From Paracoccaceae bacterium (GTDB lineage: Bacteria > Pseudomonadota > Alphaproteobacteria > Rhodobacterales > Rhodobacteraceae): a stretch of 64,000 nucleotides of DNA. The notes beneath the pieces were generated by a model. The model searched no databases and was not told the DNA's origin. It saw only the letters and a list, made by a program, of their open reading frames with translations. Location of the stretch: contig WRPH01000014.1 of assembly GCA_009773375.1 (NCBI GenBank), positions 34,043 to 98,042 on the forward strand. Direction: 5' to 3'. The translations under genes were made by a program, and so were the position numbers. This document shows positions 29,691-39,043 of this stretch, in pieces (the stretch's first letter is position 1; every line of letters begins with the position of its first letter).

Positions 29691-30109
29691 AATACGCCAA
29701 CCTCGCCTTGCTGATCCTGTTCCCCGTCGCGTGGTTCGCCCCCCTGCTGCGCGCCGCCCTGCTGCCGATTTTCGGCATGGACGAAATCTCGGTGATCACC
29801 GGGCTGCAATCACTCTGGGCCTCTGACCCGGCCTTGGCACTGCTGGTGACGTTCTTCGCCATCTTCGCGCCCTTTGCCAAAACCCTTGGCCTTGCGCTAA
29901 TCCACTTCGGTCTGCTGTCGCGCCAGACCCTGCCCGCGCTGCACCTGATCGGCAAACTGGCAATGGCCGACATCTTTCTGATCGCCCTATACATCGTCAT
30001 CGCCAAGGGGGCGGGTTACGTCACCATCGAGACAGGCTGGGGGCTGTACCTGTTCACCGGCTGCGTCCTGACCTCGCTGCTGATCTCGCACAAAACGGAA
30101 ACATCTTGA
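29687..30109 (+). CDS. PqiA-family (paraquat-inducible protein A) membrane protein
   Basis: 140 aa, a single PqiA-type domain with four helices. Family-typical blocks: an ALLVTFFAIFAPFAKTLGLAL stretch and LIGKLAMADIFLIALYIV. Start GTG 29687 overlaps the YoaK-like stop by 4 bases. PqiA proteins accompany MCE/Mla-like lipid transport; here the Mla-like genes are 2-4 kb upstream. Confidence 0.82.
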   Translation: MKYANLALLILFPVAWFAPLLRAALLPIFGMDEISVITGLQSLWASDPALALLVTFFAIFAPFAKTLGLALIHFGLLSRQTLPALHLIGKLAMADIFLIALYIVIAKGAGYVTIETGWGLYLFTGCVLTSLLISHKTETS

Positions 30110-30140
30110 GCCGTCCGGCATTTCCGGGCAATGAACCGGT

Positions 30141-31499
30141 ATGAGCAAGAACTCCCCCAGCTTCACCTGCACCGCCTGCGGTGCCGCACACCGCAAATGG
30201 ATCGGCAAATGCGAGGCTTGCGGCGCGTGGAACACCCTGATCGAGGAAGCCCCGCTGTCCTCCGGCCCGAAATCGCTGGGCGCCAAGGGCCGCGCCATCC
30301 ACCTGACCGACCTTGCCACCATAGGCGAGGCCCCACCGCGCGCCTCATCCGGGATAGATGAATTAGACCGCGTGCTCGGCGGCGGCCTTGTTCCCGCCTC
30401 GGCCATCCTTGTCGGCGGCGATCCCGGCATCGGCAAATCCACCCTGCTGTTGCAAGCCGCAGCCTCCTTCGCCCGCCACGGCGTCAAATGCCTGTATATC
30501 TCGGGCGAGGAAGCCACCGCACAGGTGCAGATGCGCGCGCAACGTCTTGGCCTGACAGAATCCCCGGTCGCCCTGGGGGCTGAAACCAACCTGCGCGACA
30601 TCCTGACCACGCTGGATACCGAACGCCCCGGCCTCGCCATCATCGATTCGATCCAGACCATGTGGCTGGATACCGTCGATTCTGCCCCCGGCTCGGTCAG
30701 CCAAGTCCGCGCCGCAGCACACGAACTTGTCACCTTCGCCAAGCGTCGCGGCGTGGCGGTGATCCTTGTCGGTCATGTCACCAAAGACGGCCAGATCGCC
30801 GGCCCGCGCGTCGTCGAACACATGGTCGATACCGTGCTGTATTTCGAAGGCGAGCGGGGCCACCAATTCCGCATCTTACGCGCCGTGAAAAACCGCTTCG
30901 GCCCCGCAGATGAAATCGGCGTGTTTGAAATGACCGGCAACGGCCTGCAACAAGTCCTTAACCCCTCGGCGCTATTCCTGTCCGAGCGCGGCCAACCGTC
31001 CCCCGGTTCCGCCGTTTTCGCAGGCATCGAAGGCACCAGACCCGTTTTGACCGAAATCCAGGCCCTTGTGGCCCCGTCCCCCCTCGGCACCCCGCGCCGC
31101 ACCGTCGTCGGCCTTGATTCGGGCCGCCTCTCCACCATCCTCGCCGTGCTGGAAGCTCGCTGCGGCATCCCCTTTGCCGGCCTCGATGTGTTCCTCAACG
31201 TCGCGGGGGGCATGCGCGTGACCGAGCCTGCGGCTGACCTCGCCGTTGCAGCCGCCCTGATTTCGGCCCGCGAAGATGTCAGCATCCCCCCACAAACCGT
31301 CCTGTTCGGTGAAATCAGCCTGTCCGGGGCGCTTCGCCCGGTGGGTCAGACCGAAAACAGGTTGAAAGAAGCCGCGAAACTTGGTTTCTCAACGGCAATC
31401 GCGCCCAAAGGTTCAAAACTTGGGCAGGTCGAGGGCATGACAGTGCGGCAGATGCCGGACCTGACCGCTTTCGTCGGTGAAATGTTCGGGGCGGGCTAA
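30141..31499 (+). CDS. radA: DNA repair ATPase RadA
   Basis: 452 aa, normal length. C4 zinc finger Cys10, Cys13, Cys24, Cys27; RecA-like Walker A GGDPGIGKST near residue 92; the RadA-specific KNRFG motif near residue 255; C-terminal Lon-like domain (TVVGLDSGRLSTILAVLEARCGIPFAGLDVFLNVAGG). Acts in branch migration during recombination. Followed by cvpA and purF, a conserved order. Confidence 0.96.
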   Translation: MSKNSPSFTCTACGAAHRKWIGKCEACGAWNTLIEEAPLSSGPKSLGAKGRAIHLTDLATIGEAPPRASSGIDELDRVLGGGLVPASAILVGGDPGIGKSTLLLQAAASFARHGVKCLYISGEEATAQVQMRAQRLGLTESPVALGAETNLRDILTTLDTERPGLAIIDSIQTMWLDTVDSAPGSVSQVRAAAHELVTFAKRRGVAVILVGHVTKDGQIAGPRVVEHMVDTVLYFEGERGHQFRILRAVKNRFGPADEIGVFEMTGNGLQQVLNPSALFLSERGQPSPGSAVFAGIEGTRPVLTEIQALVAPSPLGTPRRTVVGLDSGRLSTILAVLEARCGIPFAGLDVFLNVAGGMRVTEPAADLAVAAALISAREDVSIPPQTVLFGEISLSGALRPVGQTENRLKEAAKLGFSTAIAPKGSKLGQVEGMTVRQMPDLTAFVGEMFGAG

Positions 31500-31517
31500 C
31501 CCCTACGGGAGCGGAAG

Positions 31518-32126
31518 ATGGAAGGTTTTACCCTTGTTGATGCGGGCGTTGCGGGCATCATCGTGCTGTCGGCGATCCTTGCCTACTCGCGCGGTTTCGT
31601 GCGCGAAGCCATGGCGATTGCAGGTTGGGTCGGGGCGGCCGTGCTGGCCTATACCTTTGCCGCCAAGGCACAACCCCTGGTGAAAGAACTGCCCGTCATC
31701 GGCAAATTCCTGTCTGACAGCTGCGAGCTGTCGCTGATCGCCGCCTTTGCCGCCGTTTTTGCCGTCGGGCTGATCATCGCCGCGCTGTTCACCCCGCTGT
31801 TTTCCTCGGTCGTGCAACGCTCGGTTCTGGGGGGCCTCGATCAGGGCATGGGCTTCATGTTCGGCGTGCTGCGCGGCGTGGTTCTGGTTGGCGTGGCCTT
31901 CATGGTCTACGATCGCGCCGTGGCCGCCAATACGGTGCAGATGGTCGACGATTCCCGCTCGGCCAAGATTTTCGCGTCGTTTCAGGGCAATCTGGACGCT
32001 GCCGTGCCGTCGGATGCGCCGAACTGGATCGTCGCCCGCTACAACGACCTGACCGCCACCTGCACCAAAGGACCAGCGGTTTTGCAAGCGCCCGCTGCCA
32101 CGCCCGAAACCGCACCTTCCAACTGA
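31518..32126 (+). CDS. cvpA: CvpA-family membrane protein
   Basis: 202 aa with four membrane helices in the first 130 residues (DAGVAGIIVLSAILAYSRGFVREAMAIAGWVGA is the family start). A soluble Pro/Ala-rich tail ends it. CvpA is linked to envelope stress and colicin V production in E. coli and usually precedes purF, as here. 18 bases after the radA stop, so likely co-transcribed. Confidence 0.93.
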   Translation: MEGFTLVDAGVAGIIVLSAILAYSRGFVREAMAIAGWVGAAVLAYTFAAKAQPLVKELPVIGKFLSDSCELSLIAAFAAVFAVGLIIAALFTPLFSSVVQRSVLGGLDQGMGFMFGVLRGVVLVGVAFMVYDRAVAANTVQMVDDSRSAKIFASFQGNLDAAVPSDAPNWIVARYNDLTATCTKGPAVLQAPAATPETAPSN

Positions 32127-32237
32127 CGCACAGCTGCTCTGCCGCAATGCAGCGTGAAGATGGCGTTCAGGGGGTGACAGCGCGCTCCCTTCGGCCTAAA
32201 CGAAGGGCGTGAGATGCAACCCGGATTCGGAGGCTCC

Positions 32238-33701
32238 ATGCGCCCCTTTTATGCCCATCCTTTTGACGATGATAAGCTGAAGGAGGAATGCGGCGTCTTT
32301 GGCGTGATCGGCGTCTCTGATGCAGCCAACTTCGTCGCCCTCGGCCTGCACGCTTTGCAACATCGCGGTCAGGAAGCCGGCGGTATCGTGTCTTACGACC
32401 CCGCCACCGGCTTCAACTCGGCGCGCCGCTTTGGCTATGTGCGCGACAACTTCACCAAAGCCGACGTGATGGAAACCCTGCCGGGGTCGCTGGCCATCGG
32501 CCATGTGCGCTATTCCACCGCCGGATCGAAAGGCGCCACCGCGATCCGCGACGTGCAGCCCTTCTTTGGCGAATTCTCGATGGGCGGTGCGGCCATCGCC
32601 CATAACGGCAACCTGACCAACGCCAGCGCGCTGCGCCGCGAGTTGATCGAACGCGGCAGCATCTTTCAGTCGTCGTCGGATTCCGAGTGCATCATCCACC
32701 TGATGGCGCGCTCGATCCAGAAGAACATCTCCGAACGTATCAAAGACGCGCTGCGGCGGGTTGAAGGCGCGTTTTCCATCGTCGCGATGACCCGCACCAA
32801 GCTGATCGGCGTGCGCGATCCGTTGGGCGTGCGCCCGCTGGTGCTGGGCCGCATCGGCGATAGCGCTTGGGCGCTGTCGTCGGAAACCTGCGGTCTTGAT
32901 ATCATCGGTGCCGATTTCGTGCGTGAAATCGAGCCGGGTGAAATGGTGGTGATCGAAGACGGCAAGGTGCACTCCACCCGCCCGTTCACCCCCGCCAAAT
33001 CGCGGTTCTGCATCTTCGAACACGTCTATTTCTCGCGTCCTGACAGCATCCTCGGTGGCCGCTCGGTCTATGAAACCCGCCGTCAGATCGGTGTGGAACT
33101 GGCCAAGGAAGCCCCGGTTGACGCCGATCTGGTCTGCCCGGTCCCCGACAGCGGCACCCCCGCAGCGATCGGCTACAGTCAGGAATCCGGCATCCCCTAT
33201 GCGATGGGCATCATCCGCAACCAATACATGGGCCGGACCTTCATTGAACCGTCCGAGTCGATCCGCAATATGGGCGTGCGGCTGAAGCTGAACGTCAACC
33301 GCGCGCTGATCAAAGGCAAGCGGGTGATTCTGGTCGACGATTCCGTTGTGCGCGGCACCACCAGCCGCAAGATCAAGGACATGATCCTCGAAGCCGGTGC
33401 CGCTGAAGTCCACTTCCGCATTGCATCGCCGCCTACCGCATGGCCCTGCTTCTACGGCGTCGATACGCCCGAACGCTCGAAACTGCTTGCCGCCACCATG
33501 ACCGAAGACGAGATGCGCGACTGGATCGGCGTCAACAGCCTGAAATTCATCTCGCTCGACGGCCTCTATCGCGCTGCAGGCGAAGCTGCAGGCCGCGACC
33601 CGAAACAGCCGCAATACTGCGACGCCTGCTTCTCGGGCGACTATCCGGTAGCCCCCTCTGACAAGATCGAAGAGGGTTTCGAGATGAAAGCCGCGGAATG
33701 A
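32238..33701 (+). CDS. purF: amidophosphoribosyltransferase
   Basis: 487 aa from ATG 32238, chosen because CGGAGG precedes it (ATG 32214 is also in frame). First step of purine synthesis. A short propeptide is followed by the Ntn nucleophile at Cys18 (CGVFGVIG). The PRPP loop is VILVDDSVVRGTTSRK near residue 357. Cys in the FYGVDTP and QYCDACFSGDYP blocks suggests the [4Fe-4S]-type class. Overlaps the next gene's ATG by 4 bases. Confidence 0.96.
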   Translation: MRPFYAHPFDDDKLKEECGVFGVIGVSDAANFVALGLHALQHRGQEAGGIVSYDPATGFNSARRFGYVRDNFTKADVMETLPGSLAIGHVRYSTAGSKGATAIRDVQPFFGEFSMGGAAIAHNGNLTNASALRRELIERGSIFQSSSDSECIIHLMARSIQKNISERIKDALRRVEGAFSIVAMTRTKLIGVRDPLGVRPLVLGRIGDSAWALSSETCGLDIIGADFVREIEPGEMVVIEDGKVHSTRPFTPAKSRFCIFEHVYFSRPDSILGGRSVYETRRQIGVELAKEAPVDADLVCPVPDSGTPAAIGYSQESGIPYAMGIIRNQYMGRTFIEPSESIRNMGVRLKLNVNRALIKGKRVILVDDSVVRGTTSRKIKDMILEAGAAEVHFRIASPPTAWPCFYGVDTPERSKLLAATMTEDEMRDWIGVNSLKFISLDGLYRAAGEAAGRDPKQPQYCDACFSGDYPVAPSDKIEEGFEMKAAE

Positions 33702-34060
33702 GCGCAGAGGTAGATAGCTACCTCGCAGCCCTTCCACCCGACTTCCGGCGCGCTGCCGAAACGCTGCGCGCCGCACTGAAAGCCCTGCTGCCCGATCATG
33801 TCGAATGCATCAGCTACGCCATGCCCGGCTTTCGCCAACCAGGGCCAATGGGCAAGATGGTGGCAGGCTACGCCGCCTTCACCCACCACCTCGGGCTTTA
33901 TCCGCACTCCGGCACTATCATCCCCCACATCGACTGCACCCCGTTCAAAACCTCGAAATCCGGCGTGCTGTTCCGCCCCGACACGCCCTTGCCACCCGCG
34001 CTGATCGAACGCATCATCCGCGCCCGCCAAGCTGAACTGGCCAACCCATGCCCCAAGTGA
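33698..34060 (+). CDS. DUF1801 (YdhG-like) protein
   Basis: 120 aa. Family pattern VDSYLAALPPDFRRAAETLRAALKALLPDHVECISYAMPGF and a HHLGLYPHSG block. Members of this superfamily include small iron-chaperone-like proteins; the role here is unknown. Coupled to purF by a 4-base overlap, and overlaps the next gene by 13 bases. Confidence 0.83.
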   Translation: MSAEVDSYLAALPPDFRRAAETLRAALKALLPDHVECISYAMPGFRQPGPMGKMVAGYAAFTHHLGLYPHSGTIIPHIDCTPFKTSKSGVLFRPDTPLPPALIERIIRARQAELANPCPK

Positions 34061-34602
34061 AAAACGTTTTCGTCCTCTGCACCGGCCGCTGCGGCTCCAC
34101 CACTTTCGCCAAAGCCGCCGCCCACGCCAGCAACTTCACCGCCGCCCACGAATCGCGCAGCCATCTGACCGGGCCCAACCGCTTCGCCTACCCCCCCCAG
34201 CATATCGAGATCGACAACCGCCTTGCCTGGTGGCTCGGCCGCCTCGACCGCGCCTATGGCGACGATGCCCATTACGTCCACCTCACCCGCGACCCGAAAG
34301 CCGTGGCACAATCCTTCGTCGGCCGCCAGAACTACGGCCTGATCAAGGCCTACCGCGAAACCATGCTGCTGAACCTCGTGCTGCGCGCGCCCAAAACTGA
34401 TTGGACCCTGATCGCCGAGGATATGATCGACACCATCACCGCCAACATCACGCATTTCCTGCGCGATAAAACCAAGGTGATGTCGGTGCGGATGGAAACC
34501 GTCGAACAGGATTTCCCTGCCTTCTGGCACTGGATCGGTGCCAAGGGCGATCTGAACGCCGCGATGGCCGAATGGAGCGTGCGCCACAACGCCACGGAAT
34601 AG
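34048..34602 (+). CDS. sulfotransferase-like P-loop protein
   Basis: 184 aa. The N-terminal VFVLCTGRCGSTTFAKA resembles the phosphosulfate-binding loop of sulfotransferases, and VHLTRDPKAVAQSF resembles the 3'-phosphate-binding block. Shorter than typical enzymes (about 250+), so the acceptor-side region is reduced. ATG lies 13 bases inside the DUF1801 gene. The acceptor is unknown. Confidence 0.7.
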   Translation: MPQVKNVFVLCTGRCGSTTFAKAAAHASNFTAAHESRSHLTGPNRFAYPPQHIEIDNRLAWWLGRLDRAYGDDAHYVHLTRDPKAVAQSFVGRQNYGLIKAYRETMLLNLVLRAPKTDWTLIAEDMIDTITANITHFLRDKTKVMSVRMETVEQDFPAFWHWIGAKGDLNAAMAEWSVRHNATE

Positions 34603-34615
34603 CCGCCCCCCTTGC

Positions 34616-34645
34616 CCTTTCATCTTGGCTCAAATACTCAAACCC
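34616..34645. repeat. copy of dispersed 'TTTCATCTTGGCTCAAATACTC' element
   Basis: Short version of the element seen at 24720 and 43895, in the 77-base gap between the sulfotransferase-like gene and the SDR. Confidence 0.5.
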
Positions 34646-34679
34646 GAAAATGCGCTGCCCCGCCGCAAAAGGACATGAC

Positions 34680-35336
34680 ATGACCCAACGCATCGCCCTG
34701 ATCACCGGAGCCTCGCGCGGCCTAGGTGCAGCTTTGGCCGAACAACTTTGCGCCCGCGGCTGGCATGTGGTGGCAGTCGCCCGCACCGTCGGTGGTCTGG
34801 AAGAGCTGGACGACCGGGTGAAAACCCTCGGCCTGCCCGGCGCGGGCGAGCTGACCCTGGCACCGATGGATGTCACCAACGACGATGCGATGCGGCATCT
34901 GTGCCTGTCGATCCACCAGCGCTGGGGCAAGCTGAACCTCTGGGTTCATCCGGCGGTGCATGTTGCGCCCCTCGCCCCGGCAGGCTCGATGGATATCAAG
35001 GATTGGGATAAATCCATCGCCACCAACACCCGCGCCACCGGCAGCCTGATCCCGATGATCGAGCCGTTGCTGCGTGCTGGCGACGGCACCGCGTTGTTCC
35101 TAGACGATCCGCGTGGCGGGCAGAAATTCTTCGGCGCTTATGGTGCCACCAAAGCCGCGCAAATCGCGCTGGCCCGCAGCTGGGCGGCTGAAAATGCCAA
35201 CATCGGCCCGCGCGTGCTGATCGAAACCCCGGCGCCGATGCCCACCGCCACCCGCGCGCGGTTCTTCCCCGGCGAAGACCGCACGCCGCTGACCCATCCG
35301 CGCGACGAAGCCAACCGCCTGATCAACCTGCTGTAA
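34680..35336 (+). CDS. SDR-family oxidoreductase
   Basis: 218 aa, compact. Cofactor motif TGASRGLG near residue 10 and YGATK (YxxxK) near residue 153. The usual catalytic Ser strand reads TALFLDDPRGGQKFFGAYGATK, so the Ser is not obvious, and the NNAG block is replaced by HPAVHVA. AAAAGGA precedes the ATG. Substrate unknown; the altered active site may mean a non-standard or reduced activity. Confidence 0.8.
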   Translation: MTQRIALITGASRGLGAALAEQLCARGWHVVAVARTVGGLEELDDRVKTLGLPGAGELTLAPMDVTNDDAMRHLCLSIHQRWGKLNLWVHPAVHVAPLAPAGSMDIKDWDKSIATNTRATGSLIPMIEPLLRAGDGTALFLDDPRGGQKFFGAYGATKAAQIALARSWAAENANIGPRVLIETPAPMPTATRARFFPGEDRTPLTHPRDEANRLINLL

Positions 35337-35348
35337 CGCCCGCCAGCC

Positions 35349-35392
35349 CCCGGAATTTGAAAAATTCCGGGCCGATTTTTCTCAAAAATCGG
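35349..35392. terminator. back-to-back terminators between convergent genes
   Basis: Hairpin CCCGGAATTT-GAA-AAATTCCGGG (35349-35371) is followed at once by CCGATTTTT-CTC-AAAAATCGG (35372-35392). The second overlaps the last codons of the PLP-enzyme gene on the other strand. Good intrinsic-terminator candidates for both directions. Confidence 0.75.
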
Positions 35393-36491
35393 TCAGAGCC
35401 GCCTGCATCGCCGCCCAAAGCGGCTCCAGCGGTTCAATGCCCACCGACAGCCGGATAAATCCCGGCGCAACCTTGTCGCCCCAACGCGCCCGCCGCTCGC
35501 CCGAGCTGTGCGTGCCGCCAAAGCTGGTCGATTGCACGATATAGCCGCAATCGCTCAGGAATTTTTCCGCCGCCACTTCGCTGTCCAACTCAAAGCCGAT
35601 CAGAAAGCCGAACCCCGCCATCTGCCGCTTGGAAATCGCATAAGACGGGTCCGAAGCCAGCCCCGGATAGCGCAGATGCCGCACCTTTGGATGCGCCGCC
35701 AGCCGTTCGGCAATCACCCCGGCTGATCGGCACATCCGCTCCAGCCGCAGCTCCAGCGTTTCGATGCCGCGATGCACCTGCCACGCCTCGAACGGCCCCG
35801 GCACCGCGCCAGACAGCCGCCGCCAATCCCGCACCCGCCCGATCAGCGCCGCATCACGCCCGGCGACATGGCCAAACAGCACATCCGAATGCCCGGCCGG
35901 CGCCTTGGTATCCGCCGCCACCACCAGATCGGCCCCCAGATCGAGCGGGCGCTGCAACAGCGGCGTCATCGTGGTATTATCAGCAATCACCAAGGCCCCC
36001 GCCGCATGGGCGCGCGCGGAAACCTCTGCAATATCCATCACATCAAGACCGGGGTTAGACGGGGTCTCCAGATAGACCACGCTCGCGCCGCTGAAATCGA
36101 AATCGGCATAATCGCGGGTCGCAATCTCGACCACCTCGACGCCAAATGGCACCAGAAACCCCGCCGACAGCACCCGCGTCACATAATAGCCATCCGCCGG
36201 AATGATCAGCCGCGATCCCGCCTTCAGCGTCGCAAACAGCGCCGCCGAAATCGCCGCCATCCCGGACGGAAAGCTGACGCAAGCCGCGTCTTCCAACAGC
36301 GCAAGCTGGTCTTCCACCGCCTCCCAGGTCGCCATGCCATTGCGGCCATAGATATGGGCGGCCCCGGCCACCTCGGGCAGATGAAATGTCGCCGCAGGTA
36401 CAATCGGCAGGCTGATCGGATCGCCCTTTTTCAGCCCCGCCGCGCGGTGATGCAACAGCGCTGCGGCCCGGTCTTGCATGCTATGGCTCAT
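35382..36491 (-). CDS. transsulfuration-family PLP enzyme (cystathionine beta-lyase/gamma-lyase-like)
   Basis: 369 aa, Cys/Met-metabolism PLP family. PLP Lys in the AADTKAPAGHSDVLFG block near residue 200 (most relatives have TKYxxGHSD). VVYLETPSNPGLDVMDI and the Arg block in SVGIEPLEPLWAAM are typical. Could cleave cystathionine or act on a related sulfur amino acid. Start ATG 36491; the last codons overlap a terminator hairpin. Confidence 0.85.
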   Translation of the reverse strand: MSHSMQDRAAALLHHRAAGLKKGDPISLPIVPAATFHLPEVAGAAHIYGRNGMATWEAVEDQLALLEDAACVSFPSGMAAISAALFATLKAGSRLIIPADGYYVTRVLSAGFLVPFGVEVVEIATRDYADFDFSGASVVYLETPSNPGLDVMDIAEVSARAHAAGALVIADNTTMTPLLQRPLDLGADLVVAADTKAPAGHSDVLFGHVAGRDAALIGRVRDWRRLSGAVPGPFEAWQVHRGIETLELRLERMCRSAGVIAERLAAHPKVRHLRYPGLASDPSYAISKRQMAGFGFLIGFELDSEVAAEKFLSDCGYIVQSTSFGGTHSSGERRARWGDKVAPGFIRLSVGIEPLEPLWAAMQAALTDF

Positions 36492-36617
36492 CTGCTTCCC
36501 TTTCGCGTTTTGCGATCATCCTGCCCGCAAGGAAAAGCAAAGGCAACCGAGCGCAAAAGTTAACAGATGATGAACGCCCGCGCGTAACCCTCTGATCCAT
36601 AATACATTCACACCCTG

Positions 36618-36633
36618 TCCACACGCGGACAGC
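36618..36633 (-). terminator. TGTCC-hairpin element copy 2
   Basis: TGTCCACACGCGGACA directly adjacent to the stop of the dehydrogenase gene at 36634. Flanking bases to about 36560 (including GTTAACA and CGCGCGTAACCC) resemble those beyond copy 1. The 142-base gap holds nothing else evident. Confidence 0.5.
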
Positions 36634-37533
36634 CTACTCCAGCCGCGCCGGAAAGCCCTCGGCGCGCAAATCGGTGCCCAGCAAATCCTCCAGCAGTTTG
36701 GCAATCATCGGCGACTGCGCCTCGCCGCCATAGGCCGCCTTCGCCGCGATATAGGTCTGGTTGGTCATCGACGCCAGATCCAGCGGCACTCCGAACTCCT
36801 TGCCAAACCCCAACGCGAAGCCAAGGTCTTTCAACGCCAGATCAATATTGAAGGCGATGTCATAAGACCCGTTCAGGATCAGCGCGCCTTCGGTCTCATG
36901 CACGAAAGAATTCCCCGAAGAGGCCGCAATCGCATGCCACGCCTGCCCCAGATCCAGCCCACCCCGCTTGGCCAGCATCAACGCCTCGGAGGTCGCCTTG
37001 AGGTGGATGAACGCCAGCATATTGGTGATCACCTTGATGATCGACGAAGACCCGAGCGGCCCCATATGAAAGATCTTGTCCCCCATCGCCGCCATCGCCG
37101 GGCGGTGCAGATCAAACAGATCCTTGTCGCCCCCCGCCAGCATGGTAATCTTGCCCTGCGCCGCCAGATGCACCCCCCCGGTGACCGGAAGCTCCAACAT
37201 CCGCACCCCGGATGCCCCCGCCAAAGCCCCCAAAGCCAACACATCTTCGCGGCCCAAAGTGGACATCTCCAACCAGGTCGCGCCCGGTTTCATCCGCGGC
37301 AAGATTGCGCGCAACACCTTTTCAGACACCGCAGGCGACGGCAGACAAGTCAGCACATGATCCGCCGAAGCGGCCAGATCCTCGGCACTGCTGGCCAGGG
37401 TGGCCCCCATCGCCACCAATCTTTCAGCCAGTGCCGGGTTCAAATCGAACACCGTCACCTGAAAGCCCGCCTTGATCAGACAGGCGGCACAATTCGCACC
37501 CAGATTGCCCAGGCCGATATATCCGTAATGCAT
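36634..37533 (-). CDS. NAD(P)-dependent 3-hydroxyisobutyrate-dehydrogenase-family oxidoreductase
   Basis: 299 aa from ATG 37533 (GGGAGAA upstream; an ATG 12 bases earlier is also possible). Rossmann start YIGLGNLGANCAACLIKAGF, substrate-site LELPVTGGVHLAAQGKITMLAGG and the catalytic Lys in SSSIIKVITNM near residue 172. The family oxidises beta-hydroxy acids or reduces tartronate semialdehyde. Downstream of the aldehyde dehydrogenase and MttB-like genes on the same strand, so possibly part of that pathway. Confidence 0.85.
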   Translation of the reverse strand: MHYGYIGLGNLGANCAACLIKAGFQVTVFDLNPALAERLVAMGATLASSAEDLAASADHVLTCLPSPAVSEKVLRAILPRMKPGATWLEMSTLGREDVLALGALAGASGVRMLELPVTGGVHLAAQGKITMLAGGDKDLFDLHRPAMAAMGDKIFHMGPLGSSSIIKVITNMLAFIHLKATSEALMLAKRGGLDLGQAWHAIAASSGNSFVHETEGALILNGSYDIAFNIDLALKDLGFALGFGKEFGVPLDLASMTNQTYIAAKAAYGGEAQSPMIAKLLEDLLGTDLRAEGFPARLE

Positions 37534-37559
37534 TGCTTCTCCCATCGCACCGATACGGC

Positions 37560-37601
37560 GATTTTCGCGCGGACATCAAAACCGGAGTTCGCGCGAAATC
37601 C
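37560..37601 (-). terminator. imperfect inverted repeat after aldehyde dehydrogenase gene
   Basis: GATTTTCGCGCGG and TTCGCGCGAAATC form opposing arms around a 19-base loop, just past the aldehyde dehydrogenase stop at 37606. Possibly a weak terminator. Confidence 0.35.
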
Positions 37602-37605
37602 GCTG

Positions 37606-39036
37606 TTATTCTCCGTAGCCAACGATCCCCTTGATCTCGCAGAAGTCGTGGATGCCCCAATCGGCATATTCACGCCCATTGCCAGACTGTTTGTAGCCAC
37701 CAAACGGAGCCGAGGTATCCCAGTCGGGGTAATTCAAATTCACCGTCCCAGCCCGCAAGCGCCGGGCGACGGGCCGCGCATCCTCGACCGGCCCCGCGAT
37801 ATAGGCGGCTAGGCCGTAAACGGTATCGTTGGCCATGGTCACAGCCTCGTCCACCGTATCATAAGGCAAGATCGACAACACCGGGCCGAAGATCTCTTCC
37901 TTCGAGATGGTCATCTCGTTCTTCACATCGCCAAAGATCGTCGGCTTGGCGAACCAACCGCGGTTCAACCCGGCCGGACGCCCCAATCCGCCGCAAACCA
38001 GCGTCGCACCCTCGTCGATCCCCGCCTGAATCAACCGCTGCACCTTTTCATATTGGGTCTTCGAGATCAGCGGCCCCATCGTGGTGGTTTCCAGCCGGGG
38101 ATCGCCGGGGACCATCGCATCAACGGTCGCCTTCGCCACAGCCAAAGCCTCGGCCTGCTGGCTGCGCTGCACGAACATCCGGGTCGGCGCGTCACAGGAC
38201 TGGCCGGTGTTGGACATGATCGCGTTGACACCCGCCGCAACAGCCGCCGCGAGATCGGCGTTCGGCAGGATGATATTGGCGGATTTACCGCCCAATTCCT
38301 GCGCCACCCGCTTGACGGTCGGAGCCGCCGCCGCCGCCACCGCCGTTCCCGCGCGCGTGGATCCGGTGAAGGACACCATATCCACCTCCGGGTGCGCCGA
38401 CATCCGCGCGCCGACTTCCGGGCCGGTGCCGTTCACCAAGTTGAACACGCCCGCTGGAACGCCTGCTTCGTGGCAAACTTCGGCGAACAAGACGCCAGAC
38501 AGCGGCGCAATTTCTGACGGTTTCAGCACCATCGTACAGCCCGCGATCAGCGCCGGGGCGACCTTGCAGGCGATCTGGTTCATCGGCCAGTTCCACGGCG
38601 TGATCAGCGCGCAAACGCCGATGCCTTCGTGAATGATCCGGGTGGTGCCGCGCGAATATTCCCAGGCCATTTCCTCGGCGGCCTTGATGGTGGCCTCGAT
38701 ATGCACCTGTCCCGCCCAAGCCTGCGCGCCGCGCGCCCATTCGATCGGCGCGCCCATTTCGGTAGACATCGCCTGTGCGAAATCCTCGTAGCGCGCGTTG
38801 TAGACCTCCAGTACCCGCTTCACTAGGTCGATGCGCCTTTGCACCGGCCAGACGGTGTAGCTTTCAAAGGCGGCGCGGGCAGCCACGATGGCGGCGTCGA
38901 TATCGGCCTGATTGCCAAGTGCCACCTCGGCCACGATTTCCTCGGTTGCCGGATTTTCCACACCCATCCGCGCCGTCGAATTCGGCTCGACCCAGACGCC
39001 GTTGATGTAGAACTTCGTCATGTTGGCAGAAATCAT
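37606..39036 (-). CDS. NAD(P)-dependent aldehyde dehydrogenase
   Basis: 476 aa. Catalytic Glu in QELGGKSANIILPNAD, nucleophile Cys in NTGQSCDAPTRMFV, cofactor segment PWNWPMNQIACKVAPAL, and EEIFGPVLSILPY. ATG 39036 follows a GAGG site; the open frame extends slightly upstream. Lies 7 bases after the MttB-like stop, so co-transcribed. Could oxidise a betaine-type or semialdehyde intermediate; the aldehyde is not known. Confidence 0.92.
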   Translation of the reverse strand: MISANMTKFYINGVWVEPNSTARMGVENPATEEIVAEVALGNQADIDAAIVAARAAFESYTVWPVQRRIDLVKRVLEVYNARYEDFAQAMSTEMGAPIEWARGAQAWAGQVHIEATIKAAEEMAWEYSRGTTRIIHEGIGVCALITPWNWPMNQIACKVAPALIAGCTMVLKPSEIAPLSGVLFAEVCHEAGVPAGVFNLVNGTGPEVGARMSAHPEVDMVSFTGSTRAGTAVAAAAAPTVKRVAQELGGKSANIILPNADLAAAVAAGVNAIMSNTGQSCDAPTRMFVQRSQQAEALAVAKATVDAMVPGDPRLETTTMGPLISKTQYEKVQRLIQAGIDEGATLVCGGLGRPAGLNRGWFAKPTIFGDVKNEMTISKEEIFGPVLSILPYDTVDEAVTMANDTVYGLAAYIAGPVEDARPVARRLRAGTVNLNYPDWDTSAPFGGYKQSGNGREYADWGIHDFCEIKGIVGYGE

Positions 39037-39043
39037 GGCATCC

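Noticed and set aside
36492..36617. SAM-type riboswitch before the transsulfuration enzyme gene
   Set aside because: The gap upstream of its start shows no conserved SAM aptamer pattern; part of it is explained by the TGTCC-hairpin element.
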